Positions 8,064-16,022 of a DNA stretch of 24,257 nt are shown one piece after another. The notes beneath the pieces are model-generated. The model was not told the DNA's origin. It worked only from the letters and a program-made list of their open reading frames with translations, and searched no databases. Every line of letters starts with the position of its first letter. The first letter of the stretch is position 1. Both the position numbers and the translations under genes were made by a program. Where the stretch lies: positions 1-24,257 of the IMG/VR virus record IMGVR_UViG_3300005340_000078. One strand, 5' to 3'. This DNA is from a virus.

Positions 8064-9494
8064 GTGGGTGAGCCGGCCACCATCCCGTTCGCCCAGGGCC
8101 AGGCCTCGGGCCTCGACACCCTGTCGGGGATGGCTCCCAAGCTGTGGAACTGGCTTCCAGATGCGGCGGGAGCCCTCCGCCAGCGCCCCGGTATTCGCGC
8201 GTGGTCCGATTTTACCGGCGTCACGGCCTCGGGCTCTCCCGTCATCGGGATGTTCGTCTGGCGAACCTCGGTGATTTTCGTCACCGCCGCTCGGACCATC
8301 TACGCCCTCATCGCTCCCGGCTCTGTCTTGAACCTCGGCACGCTGGGAGGAACGGGGCGGCCGATCTTCACCTACGACCAGCAGCGGGTGGTCATTACGG
8401 GCGGTGGAGTTCCGGTGAAGTGGGAAGGGGTGGGAGCGGTTTCCGATCTCGCCCCGGGGATGACCTCAATCAGCGGCGGGGCGCTCAACCTGACTCATAT
8501 CGCCTACTCGGCGCAGAAATTCATTGGGAACCTCAATGACAATTCTGGCGTTCTCCAATGGTCGCAGGAGGGCCCGGGGAGTCATGCGACCTGGCCGATC
8601 GTTGGCCCGTATTACATGGAGGCGGAGGCTGCGCCCGATCCGGTCATTGCCGTTTGGGCGAACACCAATGAGGTCTTCGCCTTCGGCACTGAGACCACTC
8701 AAGTGCTCTCCCCCGATCCGGCCACTCGTTTCACGGTGTCCGCTTCGATCGCCTACGGCCTCGCGGCGCCCTACTCGGTCATCGCCACCGAGGACGGGAA
8801 CCTCTACTGGCTCGAGGCGAACCGCAATTTTATCGAGTCGAACGGCCGCGGCGCAGACCTGATCTCCAGCCCCACCATGGCGGCCGATCTCAAGAGCCTC
8901 GAGACCGTCAGTGATTGCTGGGGGGCAAACATCATGATCGGCTCCCACGACCTCCTCGTTTGGGCCTTCCCAACGGAGGGGCGGACATTCTGGTACGACC
9001 GCACCACAAAGAAGTGGGGCGAATGGAATACGCTGGACTCAAATGGTGAGTCCACTGGCTGGATTGCTCAAAGTTACTTCTACTGGGCTGACCGTAATCT
9101 CCACCTCGTTGGGCTGTCGGACGGTACAATTGCGGAACTGAGCTTCAATGCACCCGACGACAATGGAACAGCGATTAGAGCCCTGTCCGAGACGGGGTTT
9201 CAGGACCGGGGGACATTCGCCCGGAAGCTCTGTCAGCGGGTACAGCTCCAATTCCGTCGGGGAGGCACCGTGCCGCCCGCTACAGCCCCGATCTGCGAAC
9301 TCCGGTACCGGGATGACCTCGGGAATTGGAAGGCCGCAAAACGCTTCTCAATGGGCGCCGCGCAGTATCAGCCAGTCGTTGACGCCTGGGCATTGGGGAT
9401 GTACCGCCAAAGGTCCTGGCAACTCAATTGGACGGGCGGGAGTGATTTCTTGCTTGCCGGGGCTACCGAGTCGTTCGAAACGCAGGAGGTTTGA
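8064..9494 (+). CDS. Packaged-DNA stabilisation / tail plug protein, P22 gp10-like
   Basis: A 476-residue protein, close to the 472 of P22 gp10. The pattern fits the family: an N-terminal strand region with LPDAAGALRQRPGI, then repeated beta blades (GRPIFTYDQQRVVITGGG; QKFIGNLNDNSG). The diagnostic stretch follows: AAPDPVIAVWANTNEVFAFG, then TTQVLSPDP, then SVIATEDGNLYWLEANRNF. In P22 this protein joins gp4 and gp26 to close the portal. GTG 8064 is chosen because an in-frame stop lies at 8058-8060, so no earlier start exists; AGGTGA is close upstream. The next in-frame ATG, at 8130, would remove the first 22 residues. The gene is separated from the rest of the late operon by the minus-strand lipoprotein gene. 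Confidence 0.8.
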   Translation: MGEPATIPFAQGQASGLDTLSGMAPKLWNWLPDAAGALRQRPGIRAWSDFTGVTASGSPVIGMFVWRTSVIFVTAARTIYALIAPGSVLNLGTLGGTGRPIFTYDQQRVVITGGGVPVKWEGVGAVSDLAPGMTSISGGALNLTHIAYSAQKFIGNLNDNSGVLQWSQEGPGSHATWPIVGPYYMEAEAAPDPVIAVWANTNEVFAFGTETTQVLSPDPATRFTVSASIAYGLAAPYSVIATEDGNLYWLEANRNFIESNGRGADLISSPTMAADLKSLETVSDCWGANIMIGSHDLLVWAFPTEGRTFWYDRTTKKWGEWNTLDSNGESTGWIAQSYFYWADRNLHLVGLSDGTIAELSFNAPDDNGTAIRALSETGFQDRGTFARKLCQRVQLQFRRGGTVPPATAPICELRYRDDLGNWKAAKRFSMGAAQYQPVVDAWALGMYRQRSWQLNWTGGSDFLLAGATESFETQEV

Positions 9495-9496
9495 CC

Positions 9497-9769
9497 ATGG
9501 ATTTTAGCCTCAGTGATATTCCGATCGCGGGCGACATCTACAACGCCATCCGAGGCAATCCGGACGCGATCAAGGGCGCATACGACCAGCAAATCGCGGC
9601 GTCGAAGGCTGCCCAACAGCAGCTTCAGTCGTTCCTCATGGGCCAGAAGGGGAACACCCTCGCCTATTACGCCCCGGTTCAGCACATGTTCCAGAAGGCC
9701 TATGGGACCGAGGGAATCCAGGGTCCGATGATTCCCGGGGTACCGGGGTCTAAACCCGTGGGGCGGTAA
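9497..9769 (+). CDS. Small protein preceding ejection genes, 90 residues
   Basis: ATG 9497 is chosen over a TTG six bases earlier because AGGAGG at 9484-9489 sits 7 bases before it. The protein starts with an amphipathic segment (DFSLSDIPIAGDIYNAIRGNPDAI), then a Gln/Ala-rich helix (DQQIAASKAAQQQLQSFLMG), then a Gly/Pro-rich tail. The first part resembles the N termini of podovirus ejection proteins, which often begin with a Gly/Ala-rich amphipathic helix. It overlaps the next gene by one base (TAATG). Probably a minor virion or ejection-complex protein. I do not recognise an exact family. Confidence 0.65.
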   Translation: MDFSLSDIPIAGDIYNAIRGNPDAIKGAYDQQIAASKAAQQQLQSFLMGQKGNTLAYYAPVQHMFQKAYGTEGIQGPMIPGVPGSKPVGR

Positions 9770-10575
9770 TGGCGTTCTATAACCCTCTAAATCCGCAGCA
9801 GCCATCAACGCCGCCGCCGGCCAATCCATACGGGCCCCCGGCTCCTGGCCTATTTGGACAGTCCACTCAGGCGTGGCGCAAGGCGCCCGATCGCGCCTAC
9901 GGGTACTCGCCGTTCGGCGGCATACCGAACGCACATGGAACGAAGGCAACCGATCCTAACGCTCCTACGCCTCAGAGCACGATCAACAAGGCGATGAGCA
10001 CCGTCAGCAGTGCAAGGCAGGGAGCCCAGCAGCAGGGGCAGCCCTACGGCTCCGAGTCAGGGCCAGGCATCCTCGAGAGCTGGTTCAACCAGCGCGTTAA
10101 CGGGACCGACCCTGCTTACGAATACGCGATGAACCGTGGTGGAGATGCCATCGACGCCCGGATGGCGGCTGGTGGTTCGTTCAACTCGGGAGCCCGCGGT
10201 CAGCAACTCTCGGACTTCGCCGCGAACATGGCGGCTCAGCGGCTGGGCCAGCTCGACACGTTGGCGGGCGGGGCTTCGGGAGAGCACATGGGGCGCCTCG
10301 GGATGATGTTCGGCCAGGGGCTTGGACTGGCCAACGGCCAGGCTGGAGCTGGAACCGCATACGACACGGCAGCGGCCGGGAACATGGCTGCATCCGCGGC
10401 GGCGCAGCAACAGATGAACCTCGCCAAGGCCGGCGTCGATTCGAAGGCAAATCAGGGCCTGCTCAACAACGCATTCAACGCCTATTCCATTTTCAAGATG
10501 GGCCAGGGCGGAGGCGGCAACGGTGGGTACACCTCTGTCGACGGAGGAGCAGGTAATCCCTACCCGCAATACTGA
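9769..10575 (+). CDS. DNA transfer / ejection protein, P22 gp7-like in position
   Basis: A 268-residue protein. The first 70 residues are Pro-rich and disordered. At about residues 114-160 there is a segment (DPAYEYAMNRGGDAIDARMA, then GGSFNSGARGQQLSDF..NMAAQRLGQ..TLAGGA) matching the motif of many phage DNA transfer proteins, where a Tyr-containing helix leads into an Ala/Gly 'sAAArGg..SG....l..yg.n.A...y' helix. The C-terminal third is Gly/Ala/Gln-rich and ends in a Gly-rich tail. These proteins are packed in the virion and injected ahead of DNA to build a channel through the periplasm. It is followed directly by two larger proteins of the same type. Family call is moderate, context strong. 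Confidence 0.7.
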   Translation: MAFYNPLNPQQPSTPPPANPYGPPAPGLFGQSTQAWRKAPDRAYGYSPFGGIPNAHGTKATDPNAPTPQSTINKAMSTVSSARQGAQQQGQPYGSESGPGILESWFNQRVNGTDPAYEYAMNRGGDAIDARMAAGGSFNSGARGQQLSDFAANMAAQRLGQLDTLAGGASGEHMGRLGMMFGQGLGLANGQAGAGTAYDTAAAGNMAASAAAQQQMNLAKAGVDSKANQGLLNNAFNAYSIFKMGQGGGGNGGYTSVDGGAGNPYPQY

Positions 10576-12266
10576 TGCCTGATCCGCGTTACACCATAGA
10601 CTGGGAACCCCCCGACATCTCGGCGGGCGCTGGACTCTTGCTCGGAGTCCTGGAGAAGAACCGCGCCCACGACTTGGCCCAGATGAACGCCGAAACCCAA
10701 CGGCAATACGCTGAGAACACCAACCGCCGAGAGAGCGCCCAAGAGAAGCGCAATCAACAGACCTACGAGCAGGGACAGGCAGACCGCCGACAGAAGGCGA
10801 TCGAGTCAGCCAACGAGCTTCGCCGTCAAGGCCGGCACTCGGAAGCGGACATGCTGCTCAAGCTCCACGGCGTCGTGGCTGCCCCGATCATGGGCGAGGC
10901 GAAGACCACGGCCCCCGAGGTGGTCACCCCCATGTCGGCGGCCTCTCGTCTCACGTCGGCGGAAGTCCCCCCAATGGAGGACACGTCGTTCAAGTACGTG
11001 AGCCCGATGGCGGCAGCGGCTAACACGGTCGCCCCTCCCGAGCATCACGGCGTGGGCGTTACGGTCCCCGAAGAACCTCCCGCAATGCCCCCCGTCGCTG
11101 CCAGTGAGGTCACGCCGGCCGAAGATCACAGCGCGGCCAGCGACCTCCTGCCGTACACGATCCCGGGAGAAACCCAACCCGGAGCACCTACCGGGGCCTA
11201 CCGCTATACGGGACCGAATGGGGAAGACCTGGGGAGGTTCGACCCGGCGGAGGAGAAGGCATTCCGCGAAAAGAGAGCGGCGCATGTAACCGATGCGCTG
11301 GGGCCGCTCGGCGAAAAGGTCGTGAAGATAGCCGATCTCCTGGCTGCGAACGAAATCAGTGACAAGGAAGCCGGGGCTCTGTTTGCGATGGTCCGATCGG
11401 CCGAGAGCGAGACTGAACGCGAGAAGGCACGGAACGCCGACCGCGAGGACAAGCAGCGGTTCGAAGAGTTGATGAAGAAGCTCTACAGCAACGAGCCGAT
11501 CACGATCGCAGACCGCAATCGCTGGGAGGCAATGCGTGCTCATGCCCGCGCGGCGTCTTCGGGGGCCGTCACCGCTCCCCCGGCAGCAATGGACGTTCTG
11601 AGCCGGTATGCGATCGAGAACCCCGGGGACCAGCCCGGTTTGCACCGCCTCGCCGGCACCCTCGGTATCGAGAACCCGGAGAAGGCGGTTGCCGCCGTCC
11701 TCAATCAAACGAAGTCGACCGAGTCTCAGAGCAAGGACGCAAAGCAGGCAGCTATCGGTCTCCGGGCCATCGATGCGATCGGCTCAGCCGGCTATACGCC
11801 CAGCCGCGAAGATATCCAGAAGTGGCTCAACAACCAGCGCCAAGTTTACCAAGCCCAGAGGGCCGGCGAGGGCGGCGGCATCGGCGGATTGGTCGGCGGA
11901 TACGTTGCCGGGAAGGCCCAGGAGCACGGCGTATTGGCGCAGAGCGAGGTCGAAGGTTTGCCGCCGAAGGCCGCCAACTACTTCGCGAACGTCCGTCGGT
12001 TCATGGAGACAATCGGCCGCGCGCAGTCAGGCGCCGCCATCTCCCCAACTGAATGGCAGAACTTTTTCAATCAGTACGGACCGAATTCCCCGGGTGGGCT
12101 TGATGCCGCGCGCCAATATATGAACGATCAACTGAGGGCGTCCGGGGTGGCAGGCAGAACACTCGCGCCGCCTACTACGCCGAAGACAACCGCGCCTGTG
12201 AGGTCAGTTCGTATGCCTGACGGGACGGTCCAGAGCTTCGATGCCAACGGAAAGAGGGTCGAGTGA
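10575..12266 (+). CDS. Probable ejection / internal virion protein, 563 residues
   Basis: It starts at a TGATG overlap with the preceding gene. Residues 17-23 are a Gly/Ala/Leu patch (AGAGLLLG). Residues 28-85 form a long polar helix rich in Gln, Glu, Arg and Asn, probably a coiled coil. Residues 100-200 are Pro/Ala/Glu-rich and disordered. Residues 215-330 are again helical and highly charged. The C-terminal half has helices around AANYFANVRRFMETIGRAQSGA and ends DGTVQSFDANGKRVE. No enzyme motif, including any lytic transglycosylase signature, is visible. Order and size recall the gp7-gp20-gp16 ejection set of P22-like phages. The role is inferred from position and composition, not from a matched domain. 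Confidence 0.6.
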   Translation: MPDPRYTIDWEPPDISAGAGLLLGVLEKNRAHDLAQMNAETQRQYAENTNRRESAQEKRNQQTYEQGQADRRQKAIESANELRRQGRHSEADMLLKLHGVVAAPIMGEAKTTAPEVVTPMSAASRLTSAEVPPMEDTSFKYVSPMAAAANTVAPPEHHGVGVTVPEEPPAMPPVAASEVTPAEDHSAASDLLPYTIPGETQPGAPTGAYRYTGPNGEDLGRFDPAEEKAFREKRAAHVTDALGPLGEKVVKIADLLAANEISDKEAGALFAMVRSAESETEREKARNADREDKQRFEELMKKLYSNEPITIADRNRWEAMRAHARAASSGAVTAPPAAMDVLSRYAIENPGDQPGLHRLAGTLGIENPEKAVAAVLNQTKSTESQSKDAKQAAIGLRAIDAIGSAGYTPSREDIQKWLNNQRQVYQAQRAGEGGGIGGLVGGYVAGKAQEHGVLAQSEVEGLPPKAANYFANVRRFMETIGRAQSGAAISPTEWQNFFNQYGPNSPGGLDAARQYMNDQLRASGVAGRTLAPPTTPKTTAPVRSVRMPDGTVQSFDANGKRVE

Positions 12267-13633
12267 CCGATCTGGAAAGAGCACTCCAGGCCGGGGGCGT
12301 TGACATTACAGACCACCCGCAGCCGGCCCCGCGAACCGCACGGCCATCAGGCTATCCAGTGCCGAAAAGCATGAGCGCGAGCGACGTTGACCTGGGGATC
12401 GAATCACCGCCGCAGGAAGAGGGCGCGATGTCGCGGATCATGCGCGGGACCATGATGGGTGCGCCCCCGGAACGGCCGTCAATGTTCGACGTCAAACCCT
12501 CGCAAGAGGAGATTCAAGCGGGGCTTGATTTCACCAGGACGCACGGGCGCCCGATGGACCCCATGGAAGCCGATCCGATTGCTCAGGGAGTCGTGCTAAG
12601 TGCCACCTTGGGTCCCCTCGGGAGAGCTGCTTACAACGCCGTCGCCCCTGCAATTGGCAGCCTCCCTGCCGGCATAGGCATTGGAGCGGGGGAGGGTTAC
12701 CTCGGCTCAAAGATGACCGGCGGCGACGCAACGACTGGAGCTCTATTTGGCGCAATGTTTGGTGGCCTCGGAGTTGGAGGCGCCAAGCCGTCATCGGCGG
12801 CGATCTCTAAGAACAACACCCAGGTCATCAAGGACATCAACCGGGGCACGACGAAGGCGCCAGGGAAACTCGCCAATGACGTTCGGTATCGCTCCGGCGA
12901 CCTCGGCGACGTCCTGTCCGAGTTGCCCGACACGCGAAAGTCTGTCGTTACGAACGCGCGCGCGAACCCGGGAGCCGCAGGCAAGGACGTTAAAGGCGCG
13001 CTTCGGGACCTCACCGCCGAGAACGACGCAGTCTTCGATGCGATCCAGTCCCAGCACGGGGGCGTACCGCTGGACGGTATCGCGGGGCGTCTCACTCAAC
13101 TCGAAAGCAAGCTGAACCAGCAGGGACGGGGCGTTGCAGCCGACGCCGCAGCGCGGTTTCGGGATGATTTGGTCAATCGATACGGAGTCGGCGGGACGGC
13201 CGGCGTCCGACTCACCTCGGAGCAAATCCGCAACATCCGGAACGACATCGGCGATTTGGCTTTTCCAGGAGGCGGAGCGCAACCGAAGGGCGCCCGCGCT
13301 GCGCTGGGAGACATCTACAACGAAGTGAATGGGGCGATCGAAGACGTCGCCGGGATGACCCAGGGAGTGGACGCCGCAGCATTCAAGGCGCGCAATCGTC
13401 AAATTTCCTCGCTGATCCCCGTCCAAAAGGCACTCGGCTCGCGCGTTGCGGCGACGGCAGACCTGGAGCCGTCGATGTTCGGTCGCATCAAGAATGCCGC
13501 TTCAAATGCCACGACCAGACTCAATCGCGCCGCCCGCTATGGAGCCGAACAGCGCGGCGCCGACAACCCTGGGCTGATGCTGTCCCCCGCGTCCGTTGCC
13601 GCTCAGTATTTGCTCAACGGAGGCAACGAGTAA
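12263..13633 (+). CDS. Probable ejection protein with Gly-rich hydrophobic segment, 456 residues
   Basis: GTG start overlapping the upstream TGA. Residues 1-60 are Pro-rich. Residues about 108-175 form a Gly/Ala-rich hydrophobic block (GVVLSATLGPLGRAAYNAVA; GSLPAGIGIGAGEGYLG; GALFGAMFGGLGVGG) able to enter membranes. Helical, charged sequence follows, containing ANPGAAGKDVKGALRDLTAE and QIRNIRNDIGDLAF. This mix of a glycine-zipper-like membrane segment and long soluble helices is typical of podovirus ejection proteins that form the trans-envelope conduit. It ends in a TAATG overlap with a small conserved phage gene. No catalytic motif is visible. Third in a row of probable ejection proteins. 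Confidence 0.6.
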   Translation: MTDLERALQAGGVDITDHPQPAPRTARPSGYPVPKSMSASDVDLGIESPPQEEGAMSRIMRGTMMGAPPERPSMFDVKPSQEEIQAGLDFTRTHGRPMDPMEADPIAQGVVLSATLGPLGRAAYNAVAPAIGSLPAGIGIGAGEGYLGSKMTGGDATTGALFGAMFGGLGVGGAKPSSAAISKNNTQVIKDINRGTTKAPGKLANDVRYRSGDLGDVLSELPDTRKSVVTNARANPGAAGKDVKGALRDLTAENDAVFDAIQSQHGGVPLDGIAGRLTQLESKLNQQGRGVAADAAARFRDDLVNRYGVGGTAGVRLTSEQIRNIRNDIGDLAFPGGGAQPKGARAALGDIYNEVNGAIEDVAGMTQGVDAAAFKARNRQISSLIPVQKALGSRVAATADLEPSMFGRIKNAASNATTRLNRAARYGAEQRGADNPGLMLSPASVAAQYLLNGGNE

Positions 13634-13794
13634 TGCCGTTCAAGAGCACCGCTCAGCGCGCCTACCTCGCGATCAACAACCCCAAGGTTGCCCACGAGTT
13701 CGCCTCGGCCACTCCAAAAGGCGCACAGCTCCCGCACTACGCCCCCAAAAAGGGACGGCTGCAAACCATGCACGAAAAGATGAAGGGACGTTAG
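13633..13794 (+). CDS. Small conserved phage protein (MPFKS..QRAYL type), 53 residues
   Basis: A 53-residue basic protein starting at a TAATG overlap and ending at TAG 13792-13794. The opening MPFKSTAQRAYLAINNPKVA matches a widespread small phage protein whose N terminus reads 'MPFKSeaQrryLwankPeiA', usually found next to structural or portal genes. The remainder is Lys/His/Pro-rich with a C-terminal basic helix (LQTMHEKMKGR). The biochemical function of this family is not known to me. Position after the ejection genes and before beta-rich virion genes keeps it within the late operon. Confidence 0.7.
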   Translation: MPFKSTAQRAYLAINNPKVAHEFASATPKGAQLPHYAPKKGRLQTMHEKMKGR

Positions 13795-13797
13795 GAC

Positions 13798-14205
13798 ATG
13801 GCTGATGACGACTGCAGATTTCTGATCACCCGCGGCGCTCTGCTGGGTGTTGCGAACAGCGGAACCGAAGCCCCTCCGGGGAGTTCAGCGACGATTACGA
13901 TCTTCGACTCCACGGTCGCTCCGACGGAGATGAAGTCGGGCGTTCCGTGTAACCGGGTCCAGCTCAATATCTACAGCTCCCACGATTCGGGAGCTTCGGG
14001 GCTGGTGTTCTCCTCGAGCTTCGACAACGGCCTGAACTTCCGCACCCAGGCCAGCTACACCTATCTCAACGCCAACGGGGCAACGACCTACGACTACCTG
14101 ATGAAGGGGCGGCACGTGAAGATCGCCTACACCAACTCCGCCAACGTCCTCACGGCGTGGGAAATGGAGCTTTGGGGCGTCTACGACCGGAACCCGGGGT
14201 CGTAA
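13798..14205 (+). CDS. Small beta-rich probable virion protein, 135 residues
   Basis: ATG 13798 follows the previous stop by 3 bases. The sequence is almost wholly beta-strand-like and polar (SSATITIFDST; NRVQLNIYSSHDSG; GLVFSSSFDNGLNFRTQASY; HVKIAYTNSANVLTAWEMEL). It has no signal peptide or membrane helix. The length and strand spacing fit a single beta-sandwich, as in small phage tail or decoration proteins. It sits immediately upstream of another beta-rich protein and of an SGNH esterase, so it may belong to the host-recognition apparatus. The ending WEMELWGVYDR is typical of a closing strand. No named family recognised. Confidence 0.6.
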   Translation: MADDDCRFLITRGALLGVANSGTEAPPGSSATITIFDSTVAPTEMKSGVPCNRVQLNIYSSHDSGASGLVFSSSFDNGLNFRTQASYTYLNANGATTYDYLMKGRHVKIAYTNSANVLTAWEMELWGVYDRNPGS

Positions 14206-14207
14206 CG

Positions 14208-14888
14208 ATGAGCCTCTACGTCAATATCCCTGCGAGCAGCAGCAGCGCCGGTGGAGCGTTTTCCGACGTTCTATCAAGGGCTCAAGCACTCCTCGGGACC
14301 ACGATTGTCAAGGCGTTCGGTACCGACTTCGACACGACGAGCTGGATCGCCGCCACATTGGGAGGCGCCGGAACGGCGAATCTCTCGACCACGCAGCGGG
14401 GAGGCGTGATCGAGTGCAAGGCCGGTACCGGGACGGCCAAGATCGTCTCCGCTGGCAGTGCCGGGCTCGTCGTCAACCTGACCACCGAGCTCTGGTACAT
14501 GCGCACGCGGGCGAAGATCGCAACCACCGTCGATGCGAGCACGTTCGCTGCGGCTTCGATGTACTCGACGAACAACACGGCGGGGGTCGTATTTGGCGGC
14601 ATCGGATCGGAGTCAACCGCCAACTTCACCTATCAGATTTTCAACAACGCCGGCGCGCTGACGACGGCTCACGGCTCCCTAGGCGTCGTCCTTGACCAGA
14701 ACATGCACGTGTTCGAGACATGGGGGGATGCCACCAGCTTTTTCATCGCGATGGATGGCGTGACCAAGGTGACCGCGGCATGGCCCGCCACGGTCACGGC
14801 AGCGTCAACCTTCCGCGCCGATGCTCAGGGCGGCGGCGTAAATCGAGAGATTCACTGTGACGACGTTGTCGTCTGCACGGCTGGCTAA
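14208..14888 (+). CDS. Beta-rich probable virion protein, lectin-like style, 226 residues
   Basis: ATG 14208 is preferred over an in-frame GTG 51 bases upstream that would run back into the previous gene; the junction TAACG-ATG matches this genome's style. The protein opens with a Ser/Gly linker (IPASSSSAGGAFSDV) and continues as an all-beta domain (AFGTDFDTTSWIAATLGG; TTELWYMRTRAKIATTVDAS; YSTNNTAGVVFGGIG; HVFETWGDATSFFIAMDGV). Alternating long strands and the 'fetWGD..sffiaMDGv' stretch resemble concanavalin/laminin-G jelly-roll domains, which bind glycans, but I cannot confirm the fold. It directly precedes the esterase gene. A role in carbohydrate binding on the tail is plausible but inferred. 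Confidence 0.6.
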   Translation: MSLYVNIPASSSSAGGAFSDVLSRAQALLGTTIVKAFGTDFDTTSWIAATLGGAGTANLSTTQRGGVIECKAGTGTAKIVSAGSAGLVVNLTTELWYMRTRAKIATTVDASTFAAASMYSTNNTAGVVFGGIGSESTANFTYQIFNNAGALTTAHGSLGVVLDQNMHVFETWGDATSFFIAMDGVTKVTAAWPATVTAASTFRADAQGGGVNREIHCDDVVVCTAG

Positions 14889-14891
14889 TGC

Positions 14892-15608
14892 ATGTTCACG
14901 ATCTCGCCGGGAATAAGGCTTTGCCCCGTCGGGACCTCGCTCACGGCCGGGGGCTTGCCCAACGGCCAACCACGAGGTTGGTGGTGCGACGTCTTTGGAG
15001 TCGGCGGTAGGCTGTCAACGGGAATGGCGGCATTTACGCCAGTCACCGCGCTAGGTGTTCAGACCAGCGGATTGGCTCGCGGTTCTACCAGCCCCCCCAT
15101 CGCCGTTCACCGGCCCATCATTGCCGAGATTGGTGGCGCCAAGCTCGCCGACAACATCGCCTCCTGGTCAACGCTGGTGACGGCCTATGAGCCCTTCGAC
15201 GCTCTGATCGTTGAAGGAAATATCAACGACGTCATAGCCGCGACGAATCAGACCACTTTCACGAATCAGGTAAACCAGATTCTCGACCTCGGGGCAGGCT
15301 ACGGCCAAATCTTCTGGATGGCTGCGATGCTGGGAGACACCGGGAACGGTGAAAACGACACGCTGTTTGGCAACGCGTTTAACACCTCAATCGACACCTA
15401 CAACACCATCATTCAAACGCAGATGGCATTGCGGTCCGCGAAATACACGTTCTGCAACGTGCGGGCTTCCCTGAAGAGCTGGGAGACGGCCAACAACACC
15501 GCACACGTAGGACAGGGATTGCTCACTATCGACGGTATCCACCTGACCGAATACGGCCTTGGGATCGTCCGAAAGGCTGCGGCGTCCAGCGTTCAGTGGG
15601 GGGCGTAA
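14892..15608 (+). CDS. SGNH/GDSL-type hydrolase, probable virion-associated esterase
   Basis: A 238-residue protein with the SGNH blocks in order. Block I is GTSLTAG at residues 14-20, with Ser16 as nucleophile. Block III lies around residues 109-113 (GNIND), with Asn112 as the likely oxyanion residue. Block V is DGIHLTEYG, with Asp214 and His217 as the catalytic pair. The block I glycine-threonine-serine replaces the usual Gly-Asp-Ser, a known variant. There is no signal peptide, fitting a virion protein rather than a secreted enzyme. Such enzymes remove acetyl groups from capsular or O-antigen polysaccharide. It lies downstream of two beta-rich genes and upstream of the lysis cassette. The hydrolase call is strong, the virion location is inference. 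Confidence 0.8.
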   Translation: MFTISPGIRLCPVGTSLTAGGLPNGQPRGWWCDVFGVGGRLSTGMAAFTPVTALGVQTSGLARGSTSPPIAVHRPIIAEIGGAKLADNIASWSTLVTAYEPFDALIVEGNINDVIAATNQTTFTNQVNQILDLGAGYGQIFWMAAMLGDTGNGENDTLFGNAFNTSIDTYNTIIQTQMALRSAKYTFCNVRASLKSWETANNTAHVGQGLLTIDGIHLTEYGLGIVRKAAASSVQWGA

Positions 15609-15609
15609 G

Positions 15610-15804
15610 GTGACCTGGCACCACGTAGCCGCTCTGATGATTGCCGCAGCGATGGTCATGGCCTGCGGCATCTCGGAGAAGTGCAACGGAGCAAGTTTCA
15701 ACGGCGTTCTACAATTGGCCACTGTCATCGTTGCTGGTGCTTTTGGCCATGCCGGGGCCGGGATGCGAAAGAAGCAAGACGAGGGAAAGGGCGATGGCAA
15801 ATGA
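15610..15804 (+). CDS. Small membrane protein in the lysis region, 64 residues
   Basis: GTG 15610 is chosen because it lies just after the esterase stop; an in-frame start 51 bases upstream would overlap the esterase gene. Two hydrophobic segments are visible, about residues 6-19 (VAALMIAAAMVMAC) and 31-49 (NGVLQLATVIVAGAFGHAG). A charged Lys/Asp/Glu tail follows. The size, two membrane segments and charged C terminus are holin-like. The first segment followed by Cys19 might instead be read as a weak lipoprotein signal, but the lipobox (V-M-A-C) is poor. Neighbours are a soluble small protein, a second membrane protein and the endolysin. Holin or antiholin is a plausible role. Confidence 0.6.
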   Translation: MTWHHVAALMIAAAMVMACGISEKCNGASFNGVLQLATVIVAGAFGHAGAGMRKKQDEGKGDGK

Positions 15805-16018
15805 AGCCGGCACTGACCTCGATCTCGAGCGTGCAATCTGGAGAGAGTGCGCAGGAGCCTGTGACGCCCTGGCGGGAGCAATTCGCAGAGCAGAGGAAGT
15901 CGTGCCGGGACTTCCTGGCCCTTCTAGACAGCTTGCTAGAGACCAGCTCACCGGGCTCGTCAGACGAACGTGTCTCTTATTAATGTCCGTAGGTTTCCCC
16001 AACGAAGAAAGGAAATGA
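15794..16018 (+). CDS. Small hypothetical protein in the lysis cassette, 74 residues
   Basis: ATG 15794 overlaps the end of the preceding gene by 11 bases and has a purine-rich leader (GAGGGAAAGG) upstream. A longer in-frame form starting at 15641 would lie almost wholly over the membrane-protein gene and is not favoured. The protein is a mainly helical acidic/basic mix (DLDLERAIWRECAGACDALA; GAIRRAEEVVPGL; QLTGLVRRTCLLLMSVGF). The C terminus is mildly hydrophobic but not a clear membrane helix. I do not recognise it. A spanin-like or lysis-timing role is conceivable from position, but no lipobox or spanin coiled coil is visible. Confidence 0.5.
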   Translation: MANEAGTDLDLERAIWRECAGACDALAGAIRRAEEVVPGLPGPSRQLARDQLTGLVRRTCLLLMSVGFPNEERK

Positions 16019-16022
16019 CCCC

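Noticed and set aside
7646-8071. Plus-strand frame of 141 codons over the lipoprotein gene
   Set aside because: It has neat overlaps at both ends, but its third positions are mixed and its protein is shadow-like, while the minus frame gives a full lipoprotein signal and strong G/C at third positions.
9368-9949. Minus-strand open frame of 193 codons across three + genes
   Set aside because: It spans several well-ordered + junctions and has no protein-like pattern.
10806-11708. Long minus-strand open frame (300 codons) opposite the 563-residue ejection gene
   Set aside because: Arg/Leu/Gly-rich shadow composition in GC-rich DNA, no ribosome site or family pattern, and the + frame is well supported.
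15641-16018. Longer start for the small gene at 15794
   Set aside because: It would overlap nearly all of the small membrane protein gene, and the extra residues are shadow-like.
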